Of a stretch of 64,000 nt of DNA, positions 42,890 to 55,600 are shown piece after piece. The position numbers were made by a program, and so were the translations under genes. The stretch covers positions 8,354,501-8,418,500 of the forward strand of contig CATNEN010000003.1 in NCBI GenBank assembly GCA_950097015.1, read 5' to 3'. Numbering within the stretch: the stretch's first letter is position 1; each line of letters opens with the position of its first letter. The DNA is from Macrostomum hystrix (Eukaryota > Platyhelminthes > Macrostomidae). The notes beneath the pieces were generated by a model. It was not told where the DNA came from. It did no database searches and saw only the letters and a list, made by a program, of their open reading frames with translations.

Positions 42890-43345
42890 CCATCACTTGC
42901 TCCACCGCCTGTTGTGCAACAGGACCTCCACCAACATCCGCCCTTTTTCATCACTCCCGTCAGCTTCCCAGTCGCCCCGCGCCTTAAATCGAGCCACAGC
43001 TGCGGTCTTCTCCAGTTTTAACTGTGCTGATTTCAATATTTTAGCATGGATCGTCGCCAACGGGCTCAGTAACGAGACCGAGGAGCATTCACCACGCTGA
43101 CTATACAAGCATCGCTTGGACCCATCCGTTCCCTCGAACTGTCGGATATGCATTACTCGCGTAGACACGTTGGCTCATCTCTTCAAATGCTCTTCTGCTC
43201 CGTCTGTTTTCACATGTCTGGAACTTTTCTGGAAGGAGCGGCTTACAACAACAAGAACAACACCATTCTGCCCTCTGAACTATTATCATCAATGCCTTTC
43301 TAAAGTACCAGCGCGGCTGTTGCGCTCAAGATGGCTATGACTTCA
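42890..43345 (+). pseudogene. Retrotransposon 3' fragment with CCHC knuckle
   Basis: The plus frame from 43116 reads SNCRICITRVDTLAHLFKC (C-x2-C, then H-x3-C), like the zinc knuckle at the C-terminus of many non-LTR polyproteins ('CxxC...T..HLL..C'). The preceding frame (42897-43100) is open and could be its upstream part. It is short, broken and lacks catalytic motifs. Confidence 0.4.
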
Positions 43346-43384
43346 CGCTGCAAGAGCTGTAGTCGGAAGCCCTGATGGAAATAA

Positions 43385-43950
43385 ACGTTCAAAGGACCGC
43401 AGGGCCCGGCCGCCTGCACTGCACCCGCGGCTAATCAAAGAGCTCCCGCCGGCGGCTCTCGACTGTGGTGCGTGGTGCGCATCATTCCGCTGCTCAAGAG
43501 GAAAAGGCCGGCTGAAGAAGTGGGTTCCTACAGGCCGATCAGTCAGCTTATCATTCAGCCTTATAGGTATGAAATGGATGTGGTGCTACAAATTCGACAC
43601 AAGGTGCAGCAATGTTCAAGAGTCTCAGTGACAGCAAAGCCGGCGTTTGCATGGGCCGCTGCACGGAAGACCTACTCAAGTCGATCGATCGATGACGGCT
43701 TCCAAAAGAGTGAGCGTACGATCCTCCGCTTTTCAACTTTAAAAGGAGACTTCGACACAAAGTTTGGCAATCCAGGAATCTGTCGCCTCCCGCGCTGTGA
43801 GGTGAACTCATAAAGCTGGCTAGCGAACCGACAAGGCCACGGTAAGGTACTGATAACAAGAGCAAAATATTTCAACAGGGCCTGCCACAAGGGTCATTGC
43901 TGTCGCCGTTGCTCTTCATCATATTCATTGACGATCAGAAACTATATAGA
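43385..43950 (+). pseudogene. Non-LTR reverse transcriptase fragment
   Basis: Across shifting plus frames: HPRLIKELPPAALD (near 43422), RIIPLLKRKRPAEEVGSYRPIS (43476-43545), SIDDGFQKSERTILRF...FDT (near 43685-43760) and GLPQGSLLSPLLFIIFIDD (near 43880-43935). These are RT motifs 1, 2a, 3 and 4 in the right order, ending before YxDD. Frameshifts separate them, so this is a dead fragment. It lies 3' of the CCHC knuckle, the reverse of the order within one element, so two insertions or a rearrangement are needed. Confidence 0.65.
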
Positions 43951-45253
43951 CAAGGTCCAAGGTTGTTCAGACCATTTGGTGGCGGGGTGCCGTAACCATT
44001 GAGTGGAACCTGTACTTTCGCAACATCTAGGCCTAGAGTAAATCTAACGGGTAGTTTAGAAAAAAAACTGTTTACTTTTTGTACACTTTGACAACAAATA
44101 AATTCCTCGGTGAAGTTTCTCGAATATAATCGAAAAAATAACTCCAAGCGGTGTTAAGTGCACTTTTAATTTTATATTTTGCCACGATACCTATAGTTTT
44201 TTAATATTTGTTTCGTTTTGATTTGACTGAAAATGTTGTAATTATAATTCTTAGAATTATATTTTCGTTTAAATGCATGATTTACATTTTCCGGATTTGA
44301 CCTTCAGCTTTTAATTTTCTCTTGTTGATGCTATAACGTACTAAGTTATCAATTTATTATTTTTGCCTTAAGATTACTTGTTCTATCTAAACCATGCTCT
44401 CTTAGCTGCAGTCCTGACGATCTTATTTGTATTTTTTAGTGTAAATTATAAAATATCGCTATTCATTTTAATGGAAATTTTTAATTTCATTAGGCCTAGG
44501 CTAATTTTTACTAACATGATGCTGTTGTGTTGGTGTTACATTTTCTCTGTAATGTAGGCCTAATCAGAATTAGAATTCGATTCTTTATGAAACATAAATG
44601 ATGGCTTAAAGTAATTATTGCAATAACTTCAAGTGCACAATTTACAACTAAAGTGTAGCTAGTAAGTCTACATCGTGCAAGTGATCAGTACATTGAGTTC
44701 TAATTAGCTGTTAACCTATTATTTATGTTGACTGATTTAGTGAAACTGCAATATAAATTTAATGGGCCTATTCTTATTCTTATTTTTTTAATTAAGACAT
44801 TGTCATTAGGCCTAGTCATGTTTTAAGTCTAGCTAACTAATAGCACTTTGTTAAAAAGGTTAGGCCTAGGCCTATGGCTATACTTTTACCTAGCTTAGGC
44901 CCTTACTATTGTCAAGCAATAAAGAATTGTCTTAACTTAAACATAAACAGACCTCTAGCTACAATTTTTTTAGGCTTGGCTTAGCTAATTAGGCCCCTGG
45001 CTTCCATTTACAAAGCCAATATTTAGAATCTTAGACTAGTTCTGCAATAGTTGTAGCCTTTGGTCCATGGATATGGTTAGGCCTACACAAAACCTTAGGC
45101 ATTATTAGGCTTAGGGTAGGGTATGGGTATTATTATGGGTAGGGTAGGCCATATAGCTGTTTGGAAATATATTGCTAGAACCATTGTTTTGTATATTTGG
45201 GAAGCATGGCTCTGTTTATTAGTAAATTAACAATAGGCCTAGTCAAAATCAAT
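43951..45253. other. AT-rich DNA dense in TAGGCCTA, no gene
   Basis: From about 44490 the palindrome AGGCCT is again frequent (44495, 44556, 44810, 44865, 45080, 45235). No coding or RNA gene is supported. Confidence 0.4.
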
Positions 45254-45950
45254 ATTTTGATAGGCAGAGCTTATTCCCACGGTCCCGTGCCGATAATTTC
45301 AATTTTATCCACACGGATCCGTGCCGATAATTTTCTGCTTATCCACACGGCAGCTTGTATAAATAGGTCTACAACTCTTTATATATGCCGTGTCGTTAAT
45401 TTCAATTTTATCCACACGGTTCTGTTCTTTGAAACGAGGCCCTTTCAGATTTGAACGTTTTGTTGAACCCTCGAGCCAATAGATCGACAAAGTTGCCAGT
45501 GTGTTACGACAGTGTTCTACATTTCGACCTACACATTAATTAACTGACATTAATGTCATCCTTTTTAATTATTTTAATAACAACTTACTAAATCTTTTGT
45601 CATCGTTACGTGTTTTCATTCAAATTGTATTGACTTAAAGAGTAAAAAGTCTATCAAGGAAAATCATACGAGTCAACCAGCAGAATTCTAGTCAGCACCA
45701 AACTTGTCACACATTATACATCATTGTTATTATTTTACACTATTCATTGATAGTGTACACTATACACTATACTCTGAAGCAAAAGCCTTATGCTCAGAGA
45801 AGAATTAGAATAGGTACGTAGGGACTTGAAAGTAGACCTATTCATACAAGCTGCCGTGTGGATAAGCAGAAAATTATTGGCACGGATCCGTGTGGATAAA
45901 ATTGAAATTATCGGCACGGGACCGTGGGAATAAGCACTTCCATTTTGATA
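45254..45950. mobile_element. Foldback DNA transposon derivative, 9-bp TSD
   Basis: Element 45263-45941 (679 bp). The left arm from 45263 and the right arm ending 45941 are reverse complements over about 105 bp. They start GG(C/A)AG(A/T)GCTTATTCCC and contain ACGGTCCCGTGCC and CACACGGATCCGTGCC sub-palindromes. ATTTTGATA lies directly outside both ends (45254-45262 and 45942-45950), a perfect 9-bp duplication. A third partial copy of the arm motif lies at about 45385-45420. A GG start with 8-9 bp duplications fits Merlin or Mutator-like elements. No transposase is encoded. Confidence 0.75.
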
Positions 45951-46604
45951 TGCACAACATATTGAATTGACTAAACTACATTAGGGCCTAGTCATCATCA
46001 GGCTAAGTTACAACTAAAAATATATAATCAAGAATAAAACAACAATTATGTAATGTTTCTGCTATGAAGAGTTTAATTATTTAAGTGAAAAAACAGTATA
46101 GGTTTAAACTGTGTAGTCCAAAATCATACATGGTCTAGGGGCAAGAATGGCAGGTAAAGATCAAAGTTTTAGTAGCCACAGTGAGTGCTTGCACCTAGAA
46201 CACTTTCTTTAAGTGGCTCATACCATTGTGTTGTAGTTGAATATTGATACTAGGTCTGCTTATTAATGTGTATTGGTTCCTATATTTTTAGTCTAAAATC
46301 TGACTAGGCATAGCCAGGACTTTTTTGGGGGAATTGGTTTTAGGTTCTGTTCAGCACAAATTTTTAACATACATTAAAAAACCATTAATCTATTTCTTTC
46401 AAAGAAACAAATTGCAAAAAATGAGACATCAAAATTTTGTGAACATTTAAATTTCATGTTTCAATATCACATTGTGTAAATTTGAATTTAAAATAATCAA
46501 AATTCGATTTTTTTCAACTCCAATTTGCAGCACAGCATTGGGGCAAATAAAACTTCTTTAGGTTCTTCCAAAATCAGATAAAATACTATACCAGCAAGCA
46601 AAAA
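45951..46604. other. No gene seen; upstream of PP2A scaffold gene
   Basis: AT-rich. The promoter and 5' UTR of the gene starting at 46605 are expected here, but no clear core element is visible. Confidence 0.3.
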
Positions 46605-49600
46605 ATGACTTTAGATGCAGAAAGTGTTGATGCACTGATTCATGCCATTACTGGACTAAGCTTCTCTGAAGAAGAAATTGCTAAGAACTATGAAAAGATT
46701 CCACCTTATCTGCGAATCTATGAGGCAGAGACAGCTGTGAGTAGATTGAAATCAGTTTTTTGAATTTTTGTTAAGACCCCACATTCCCAACATATTAGAT
46801 ACACATCAATTCTCATAGTTCCTCATAATTGACTTCTAAACACCATATTCTGTTTTAATCTTAAATAAATTCTCCCAGATCCTCAAATTCAACTATGATC
46901 AATTTTCCCAGATCCTTAATTATAATCGAGTCTCCCAGATCCTCAAATTCAACTATGATCAATTTTCCCAGATCCTCAAATTCAGCTCTGATCAATTCTC
47001 CCAGATCCTCAAATTCAACTATGATCAATTCTCCCAGATCCTCAAATTCAGCTCTGATCAATTCTCCCAGATCCTCAAATTCAGCTCTGATCAATTCTCC
47101 CAGATCCTCAAATTCAGCTCTGATCAATTCTCCCAGATCCTCAAATTCAGCTCTGATCAATTCTACCAGATCCTCAAATTCAGCTCTGATCAATTCTCCC
47201 AGATCCTCAAATTCAGCTCTGATAAATTCTCCCAGATCCTCAAATTCAGCTCTGATCAATTCTCCCAGATCCTCAAATTCAGCTCTGATTAATTCTGCCA
47301 GATCCTCAAATTCAGCTCTGATTAATTCTGCCAGATCCTCAAATTCAGCTCTGATCAATTCTGCCAGATCCTCAAATTCAACTATGATCAATTCTCCGAG
47401 ATCCTCAAATTCAGCTCTGATCAATTCTCCCAGATCCTCAAATTCAGCTCTGATCAATTCTCCCAGATCCTAAAATTCAGCTCTGATCAATTCTTCCAGA
47501 TCCTCAAATTCAGCTCTGATCAATTCTCCCAGATCCTCAAATTCTCTCTCAAAATCCTCAAATTCTCAACTATGATCAATTCTACCAGATCCTCAAATTC
47601 AGCTCTGATCAATTCTCCCAGATCCTCAAATTCAGCTCTGATCAATTCTCCCAGATCCTAAAATTCAGCTCTGATCAATTCTTCCAGATCCTCAAATTCT
47701 CTCTCAAAATCCTCAAATTCTCAACTATGATCAATTCTACCAGATGCTCAAATTCAGCTCTGATCAATTCTCCCAGATCCTCAAATTCAGCTCTGATCAA
47801 TTCTCCCAGATCCTCAAATTCAACTATGATCAATTCTCCCAGATCCTCAAATTCAGCTCTGATCAATTCTCCCAGATCCTCAAATTCAGCTCTGATCAAT
47901 TCTCCCAGATCCTCAAATTCAGCTCTGATCAATTCTCCCAGATCCTCAAATTCAGCTCTGATCAATTCTCCCAGATCCTCAAATTCAGCTCTGATCAATT
48001 CTACCAGATCCTCAAATTCAGCTCTGATCAATTCTCCCAGATCCTCAAATTCAGCTATGATCAATTCTCCCAGATCCTCAAATTCAGCTCTGATTAATTC
48101 TGCCAGATCCTCAAATTCAGCTCTGATTAATTCTGCCAGATCCTCAAATTCAGCTCTGATTAATTCTGCCAGATCCTCAAATTCAGCTCTGATCAATTCT
48201 GCCAGATCCTCAAATTCAACTATGATCAATTCTCCGAGATCCTCAAATTCAGCTCTGATCAATTCTCCCAGATCCTCAAATTCAGCTCTGATCAATTCTC
48301 CCAGATCCTAAAATTCAGCTCTGATCAATTCTTCCAGATCCTCAAATTCTCTCTCAAAATCCTCAAATTCTCAACTATGATCAATTCTACCAGATGCTCA
48401 AATTCAGCTCTGATCAATTCTCCCAGATCCTCAAATTCAGCTCTGATCAATTCTCCCAGATCCTCAAATTCAGCTCTGATCAATTCTCCCAGATCCTCAA
48501 ATTCTCTCTCAAAATCCTCAAATTCTCAACTATGATCAATTCTACCAGATCCTCAAATTCAGCTCTGATCAATTCTCCCAGATCCTAAAATTCAGCTCTG
48601 ATCAATTCTCCCAGATCCTAAAATTCAGCTCTGATCAATTCTCCCAGATCCTCAAATTCTCTCTCAAAATCCTCAAATTCTCAACTATGATCAATTCTTC
48701 CAGATCCTCAAATTCAACTATGATCAATTCTCCCAGATCCTAAAATTCAGCTCTGATCAATTCTCCCAGATCCTAAAATTCAGCTCTGATCAATTCTCCC
48801 AGATCCTCAAATTCAACTATGATCAATTTTACCAGATCCTCAAATTCAGCTCTGATCAATTCTCCCAGATCCTCAAATTCAGCTCTGATCAATTCTCCCA
48901 GATCCTCAAATTCAACTATGATCAATTCTCCCAGATCCTCAAATTCAACTATGATCAATTCTCCCAGATCCTCAAATTCAGCTCTGATTAATTCTCCCAG
49001 ATCCTCAAATTCAACTCTGATCAATTCTCCCAGATCCTCAAATTCAACTCTGATCAATTCTCCCAGATCCTCAAATTATACCCGCTAGATGTCTGGTCTT
49101 CAACCGCCTTTGAGAATTTTTTCCTTTCCGCCCCTTGAACGCCTTGCACATCGTCACCACTCTGCAGGAGAAGCTTCGAGTAGTTCGCACTTTGTCAATC
49201 GTAGCCGAAAAAATTGGAGCCGCCAAAATTAAAGAAGTTCTGGTGCCAAAAGTGGACGGTAAGCAAGTCTTTATCTATCACAGGGGTCGGCAAACTTATT
49301 AGCTAGCGGGCCAAAAAGAGAACCTAAAAGACGACAGCGGGCCGCATTAATTGTAGAAATATATCAGAGATAGGGAGAGATGACACACGGGAGAGATGGA
49401 GACATGGGAGAGATGACACACGGGAGAGATGACACACGGGAGAGATGACACACGGGAGAGATGGAGACATGGGAGAGATGACACACGGGAGAGATGACAC
49501 ACGGGAGAGATGGAGACATGGGAGAGATGACACACGGGAGAGATGACACACGGGAGAGATGACACACGGGAGAGATGACACACGGGAGAGATGACACACG

Positions 49601-52600
49601 GGAGAGATAGAGACATTAGAGAGATGAAGACACGGGAGAGACGAGACAATGGAGAGATAAGACACAGGAGAGGTGAGACAGGTAAAAGTCGACACACGGG
49701 AGAGATGAAACAGTATACTATAGGTGTCGGAAGGGGCAACGGGCCGGATTTAGGAGCTTTGAAAGCCGCATCTGGCCCGCGGGCCGGAGTTTGCCGACCC
49801 CTGATCTATCATATCTAAATTGAACTTCAAACTGAGATTCTAACTAGGATACATATATACTTAATTCCTGGTAACATATCCGCTGTTTTAGAACTTATCA
49901 CAGCCTCAATTAACAATGGCGAGGATGAGCTACTGCTTGAGATTTGCTGCCAGTTGGGCAAATTTCCGCCTCACATGGAGCCCGGCAGCGGCACAGGCGT
50001 CTGTCTTGTGCCTCCGCTTGGCCGGGTCCTCTCTCAAGTCGAAGAGGTAGTTGTTGGAGAAGCCGCAGCCGACGCTTTGATTCAAGTTATTGCCGATCTG
50101 ACACCTGCTCAAGTTGATTCCACCTGTCTGCCGCTCATTAAATCTGTCTTTGAAGGTAATTTTTGCAGTTCTTCATTCATTTATCTGTTTAAAATCCATT
50201 CTGGGTTCAGAATCCAATTTTTAGTTCGAAATCCCATTTTGGGATTTGGGATTATCAAATCCCATTTTGACTTCAAAATCCCATTTTGACTTTAAAATCC
50301 CATTTTGAGTTCAAAATCCCATTTTGAGTTCAAAATCCCATTTTGAGTTCAAAATCCCATTTGGACTTCAAAATCCCATTTTGAGATTAAATCTCCATGT
50401 TAATCTTCTTATCTGCATTTCAGACGATCTGTTTTGCTCCTCTCGCCGGGCCGGTTGTCGCCTAATTGTACCCTGCTACTGCAAAACAGCCGGCCTGGAT
50501 CACAAATCCGAGCTGAAATCCCGCCTATTAAACGCAGCCAGTCAGGAGGATGAGATTCTGCTAGTTCGCGAGGCCGCCGTCAGCCAACTGGGCGCACTGG
50601 CTCAACAGGACGCGAAGGATCGTCCAGAGATTCTCACTAGCCTAGTAGCCCTGTCCAATGACAACCATCGAGATATTCGGGCTGCTTCTGTTAAATCCCT
50701 GATTGAAATGATTCAGTTTTGCGGCGAGCGAGAACTAGAGTCTACCGTCATGCCCGTACTCGAGCGATACGCGGAGGATCCCCACAGGAATACAAGGCTA
50801 ATATTCGCTAGCAACCTGGCTGAACTGCAGGTTGCTTATAATAAGATTGGAAAGAGTTTGTGTAAGTTCTTTCACCTTGTCTGTTGATTGCAATGGATTG
50901 GTTCTATTGTCGTGTTGTCATTAGGTTTACGTCACTAGGATAGGATTATCTAGTTCAGGGATTAGCTAGCTCAGGGATTATCACTAGTAAGGGATTATCT
51001 AGCTCAGGGATTATCACTAGTAAGGGATTATCTAGCTCTAGGATTATCACAAATAAAGGATTATCTAGCTCAAGGATTATCACTAGTAAGGGATTATCTA
51101 GCTCAGGGATTATTTCACTGGGATGGCATTATTTAGTTTAAAGATTATGTCACTAGGATGGGATTATCTGGTTCAAGGATTATGTCACTAGGATGGTATT
51201 ATCTAGTTCAAGGATTATGTCACTAGAATGGGATTATCTAGTTCAAGGATTATGTCACTAGAATGGGATTATCTAGTTCAAGGATTATGTCACTAGGATG
51301 GGATTATCTAGCTCAGGGATTATGTCACTAGGATGGGATTATCTAGTTCAAAGATTATGTCACTAGGATGAGATTATCTAGCTCAGGGATTATGTCACTA
51401 GGATGGGATTATCTAGCTCAAGGATTATGTCACTAGGATGGAATTATCTAGTTCAAGGATTATGTCACTAGGAAGGAATTATATAGTTCAAGGATTATGT
51501 CACTAGGTTGGAATTATATAGTTCAAGGATTATGTCACCAGGATGGAATTATCTAGTTTCAGGATTATGTCACTAGGATGGGATTATCTAGTTTCAGGAT
51601 TATGTCACTAGGATGGGATTATCTAGTTCAGGGATTATGTCGCTAGGATGGGATTATCTAGTTCAAAGATTATGTCACTAGGATGGGATTATCTAGTTTC
51701 AGGATTATGTCACTAGGATGGGATTATCTAGTTCAAAGATTATGTCACTAGGATGGGATTATCTAGCACAGGGATTATGTCACTAGGATGGGATTATCTA
51801 GCTCAAGGATTATGTCACTAGGATGGGATTATCTAGTTCAAGGATTATGTCGCTAGGATGGGATTATATAGTTCAAGGATTATGTCACTAGGATGGGATT
51901 ATATAGTTCAAGGATTATGTCACTAGGATGGGATTATCTAGTTCAAAGATTATGTCACTAGGAGATCTCCGTCAAAGGCTTTAACTGCTTTGATGATATT
52001 ATCGGTGTTTTTGTTTCAATATCCATCCAGGCAACTTGTTCATCCGAATGTGGGAGGATAACGAGCCGGATGTTCGTCGAGCTACGGCCAGCAATTTGAC
52101 AGCCTTCGCCGAGGCCAATCCCAAAGATCTAAACGGCCAGCTGGTGCCAAAGCTGAAGGAGCACCTAGTTAACGAGCACGAGGAGCGAGTTAGGCGAGAA
52201 ATTGTCGCCGAAACTGTCAAACTGTTGCCTAAATTGCGCAAAGAAGACGCCGCCGAAGTTGTTAAAACGGTGGTTGGCCTTGTCACTGATAGCGGCTCGG
52301 CTGCAGCCAAACAGGCCGTGTTCGATCATCTCAAGGATGTGCTCAGCGTGAGTAGACTTCAGGGGGTCAGTGGCAGAGTGGTTAACGCGTTTGCCTCGCA
52401 CACCAATGTCCCTAGTCTCCGCGGCGAGGCCACATTTATTTAGGGCGCAGTCGCGGAGAGAAGGCTTAGTAGCTTATCGTGCAATTTTCGCCTCCAAGGC
52501 ACAGTGAGAGTGTACACTGCCTGACGATGAGAAAGTCAGGGCAGATGTACACACCTGTGTGAGCGTGTGCCTGCGTACGGTATCTGTGTGCGTGTGTGCT

Positions 52601-55600
52601 CAGGAGTCAGCGAAATGGGCAGAATTGCCTCCTCGCTGGCTGCGTGGTCTAGTGTCACCAAATGATGTGCCACTGCCCGCAGCCCTCCGGCAATTATTGG
52701 ATTATTTTCAGTAGAATTCTCAATTTACTTTTATGTCCTGCTTTTAGTATGGAGTTAGCAACGTTTAAATTTTTGGGTAGACCTGGTCTAGTGGTAACAT
52801 GCATTTCATTCTTACCTGAGAGATCCCGGGTTCGAATCTTATTGAATCTCACTATAATGATTATAATAGGTGTCTTCTCCAGCCGATATGAAGAGCACAA
52901 TTATTCCCAGCCTGTTGAAACTCTACAGCGATCAGAATTGGCGGGTTCGTCTCGGCGTGGTCAAGAATCTCCCTGAATTGTTGGGCGCCATGGTGAGTTG
53001 CAGTTGAAGTGTTACAGTTTAACTCATGCGATTCACATCTATATGCGCTTATGAAAACCAAAAAATATTCAGTTTTTCCTCCTATGGGAAAATGCTTTTG
53101 CAAGAGCTCTAGGATTCGCTTAGAAACTCCTGTCGAATGACAGCCTTTTGGTCAAGTAATATAAAAGCTCTTGCACTGAGAGAAAGTGTTCCCCTCCCTT
53201 CTCCGACCTCCTTTTGCGCGAGCCAGCCGCAGTTGACCTAATCCGCTCACTCTCTTTTGCTAGCCATTGTTATCCCTGGCCGGCTCTAGACCTCAGACTA
53301 TACCTTAGTCAAAGAGTAAGAATCACTTCATTGAGATTAGAATTCCTGGAACTCCTATCCGATCTCTAATTTGAAACCATTTTCCACCAGTTGTGAGCTA
53401 ACAAAAGGATCCGTGAGTAACCATTAAACACTCGTGTTTGTGAAACACCTCCCGGTAATTTTATAGTGAATCTTTGTGATTGTTTGCTTTGACACCATCT
53501 AAATATAATGCGATTCAGAGCATAACATCTAAAGTGAGTGCAACATCAGGAAAAGATTTCCCACGCCTCCTCATTTCTTAGAAATAGCCGTTTGTAATTG
53601 GCCTTTCTGCTAGAAATAATAATTGAAGATAATAAGAATATTCATTAAGCTAGACATAGATAGTACAGAGGCGAATCGAAAATATTTCACAGTGCAGTCT
53701 AACGCGTTTGCCTCTCGCACCAGTGGCCTGTCTTACAATTTACGCCTAACCGTCAAGGACACTGTCTGACATTGAGAGAAAGTCAGGGCAGATGTACACA
53801 CCTGTGTGCGTGTGTGCTCAGGAGTCAACGAAATGTCTGCGAGTATTCTGTCACTAAATGATGTGCCAGTGCGCGCAGCCCTCCTACAATTATTATTACC
53901 TTAATAATTAAGAACAAACAGGCAAGCATAGTCGCATCCTCTCTTCCCCAGGACGACAGTCAAGTGTCCGGCACCATTGTACCCGCATTCGTATCCTGGC
54001 TGCGCGATCCGGCTCACGACATTCGCCAATCGGCCGCCATCGGTCTTGGCCGAATTGTTCACGATCGAAAGACTTTAGGTGAGGCCGTGGCCAAAAATAC
54101 AGCCCTGGCCTCACTGGCCTCGGATGGAAACTATCAGTTGAGAAAAGTTTGGGCCTTGTGCGCTCAGGTGAGCAGTTGTTGCTACCGTACCTATTTGCTA
54201 AATCGATTTTATTAAGTGTCTATTGCTAACTTGCTAAATGACACAAATTGTTCAGATTAGGCTACAGAGGTTGTAGCCTAGTGGTTAGGGCGTCGGACTC
54301 ACGACTTGAAGGTCGATTCTCGATTCCACTGAAACAATTTGTGTCCTTAAGCAAGACACTTAACTCTGCATTGCTTCAGTTCACCCAGATGTTAAATAGG
54401 TACCAGCATCAGCTGGGATAATTGAAGGTGGGTGTGGCGTCCCCCCAGTCCATGGACTGAGCAGCTGTACGCAGTCTTCAGATGCGCCTCGCAATAGCCG
54501 CTACTGTGCTGTCGGCTGCACATCTGGCCCGATTGGGACAGGTGTAATCAATTATTGTTATTAATTATTATTTATCCATATGGTTGAATTTTACGAAAAT
54601 CGGTCATTCGGTTTGGGAGCTATCGGGAAATTGGCAGCGGGTATTTGAAATATCCCGTAGTCTTTCCCAGGGGGTTGTGGTTAGAGCTCAGGGCTTGTAA
54701 CCGAGAGGTCGTGAGTTCAAATCTCAGCCCAATGGACAAAATCTGTGTACTTGAAAGCAAAACACTAGCACGAGCTTGATTAGAAATTCAGTTGTGTGTG
54801 CCGTCCTCTATTGTCCGCGGACACAACCGCTGTACACCGCCTTTGGAGGCGCGGTGCAATAGCCTAGAAGCTCAGGCACTTGTTGGCGCCAATGAGGATG
54901 GATGTCATAAAATTGTTTTGGATCTTAAGTACTGATTTTTACTCCAGTAAATTCATGTCTGCACATTTTAAATCGTCGCTATTAATTCTAGGAGCTGATG
55001 GACAATGGTCCGGCGTCTTGCATACCACTGCTGCTGCCCCAGCTAATGAAATTAGCCAATGACAAGGTGCCAAATGTGCGAATGGCTCTTGTGAAAGCTT
55101 TGATCCGATTGGCTAAACATCTGGATGCTGGGTTTGTGTTGATTTTTTCTGTCTACTTTTCTATCGTTTATGTGGAAACATGTGTCTTGTGCAAGCATTC
55201 TTATTTCATATTTTCAGCACTGTAAAGAAGGAAGTGTCTGTCCCGCTAAACGAGCTAATCAAGGACACCGATTTGGATGTAAAGTTCTATGCCGAAGAAG
55301 CCCTTTCTTGTAAGCACAATTCTGAGTCTTTTGTTCTGAAAGATCTGAAAGATACTCTTTTGTTTTTCAATGCTCAGCAAAGTCTATCAAAAAGTTTATT
55401 GACGATATGTATAGAAAAGTTTGCTTAGCCGATATGTACCAAAATTTTTAACTTTTGGTATTGGACAATAATATTATCTGATACCGAAGTTGCTATTCTG
55501 TATGAAAATTGTTCTCTAGTTTCGAGTTTCGCACAAAGTTCTTTTTGCTGAACTTACAGAATATTCTTCTTGCCTATATGTTTTTTAAAGTGTTATCAGA

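Noticed and set aside
46861-48311. Long repetitive open frames (about 200 codons) on both strands in the 33-bp array
   Set aside because: They are a by-product of a repeat unit divisible by three, lie inside an intron with good flanking splice sites, and have no homology.
49324-49739. Overlapping Pro/Cys/Ser-rich minus-strand frames
   Set aside because: Translations of the 16-bp minisatellite inside the hAT MITE, not genes.
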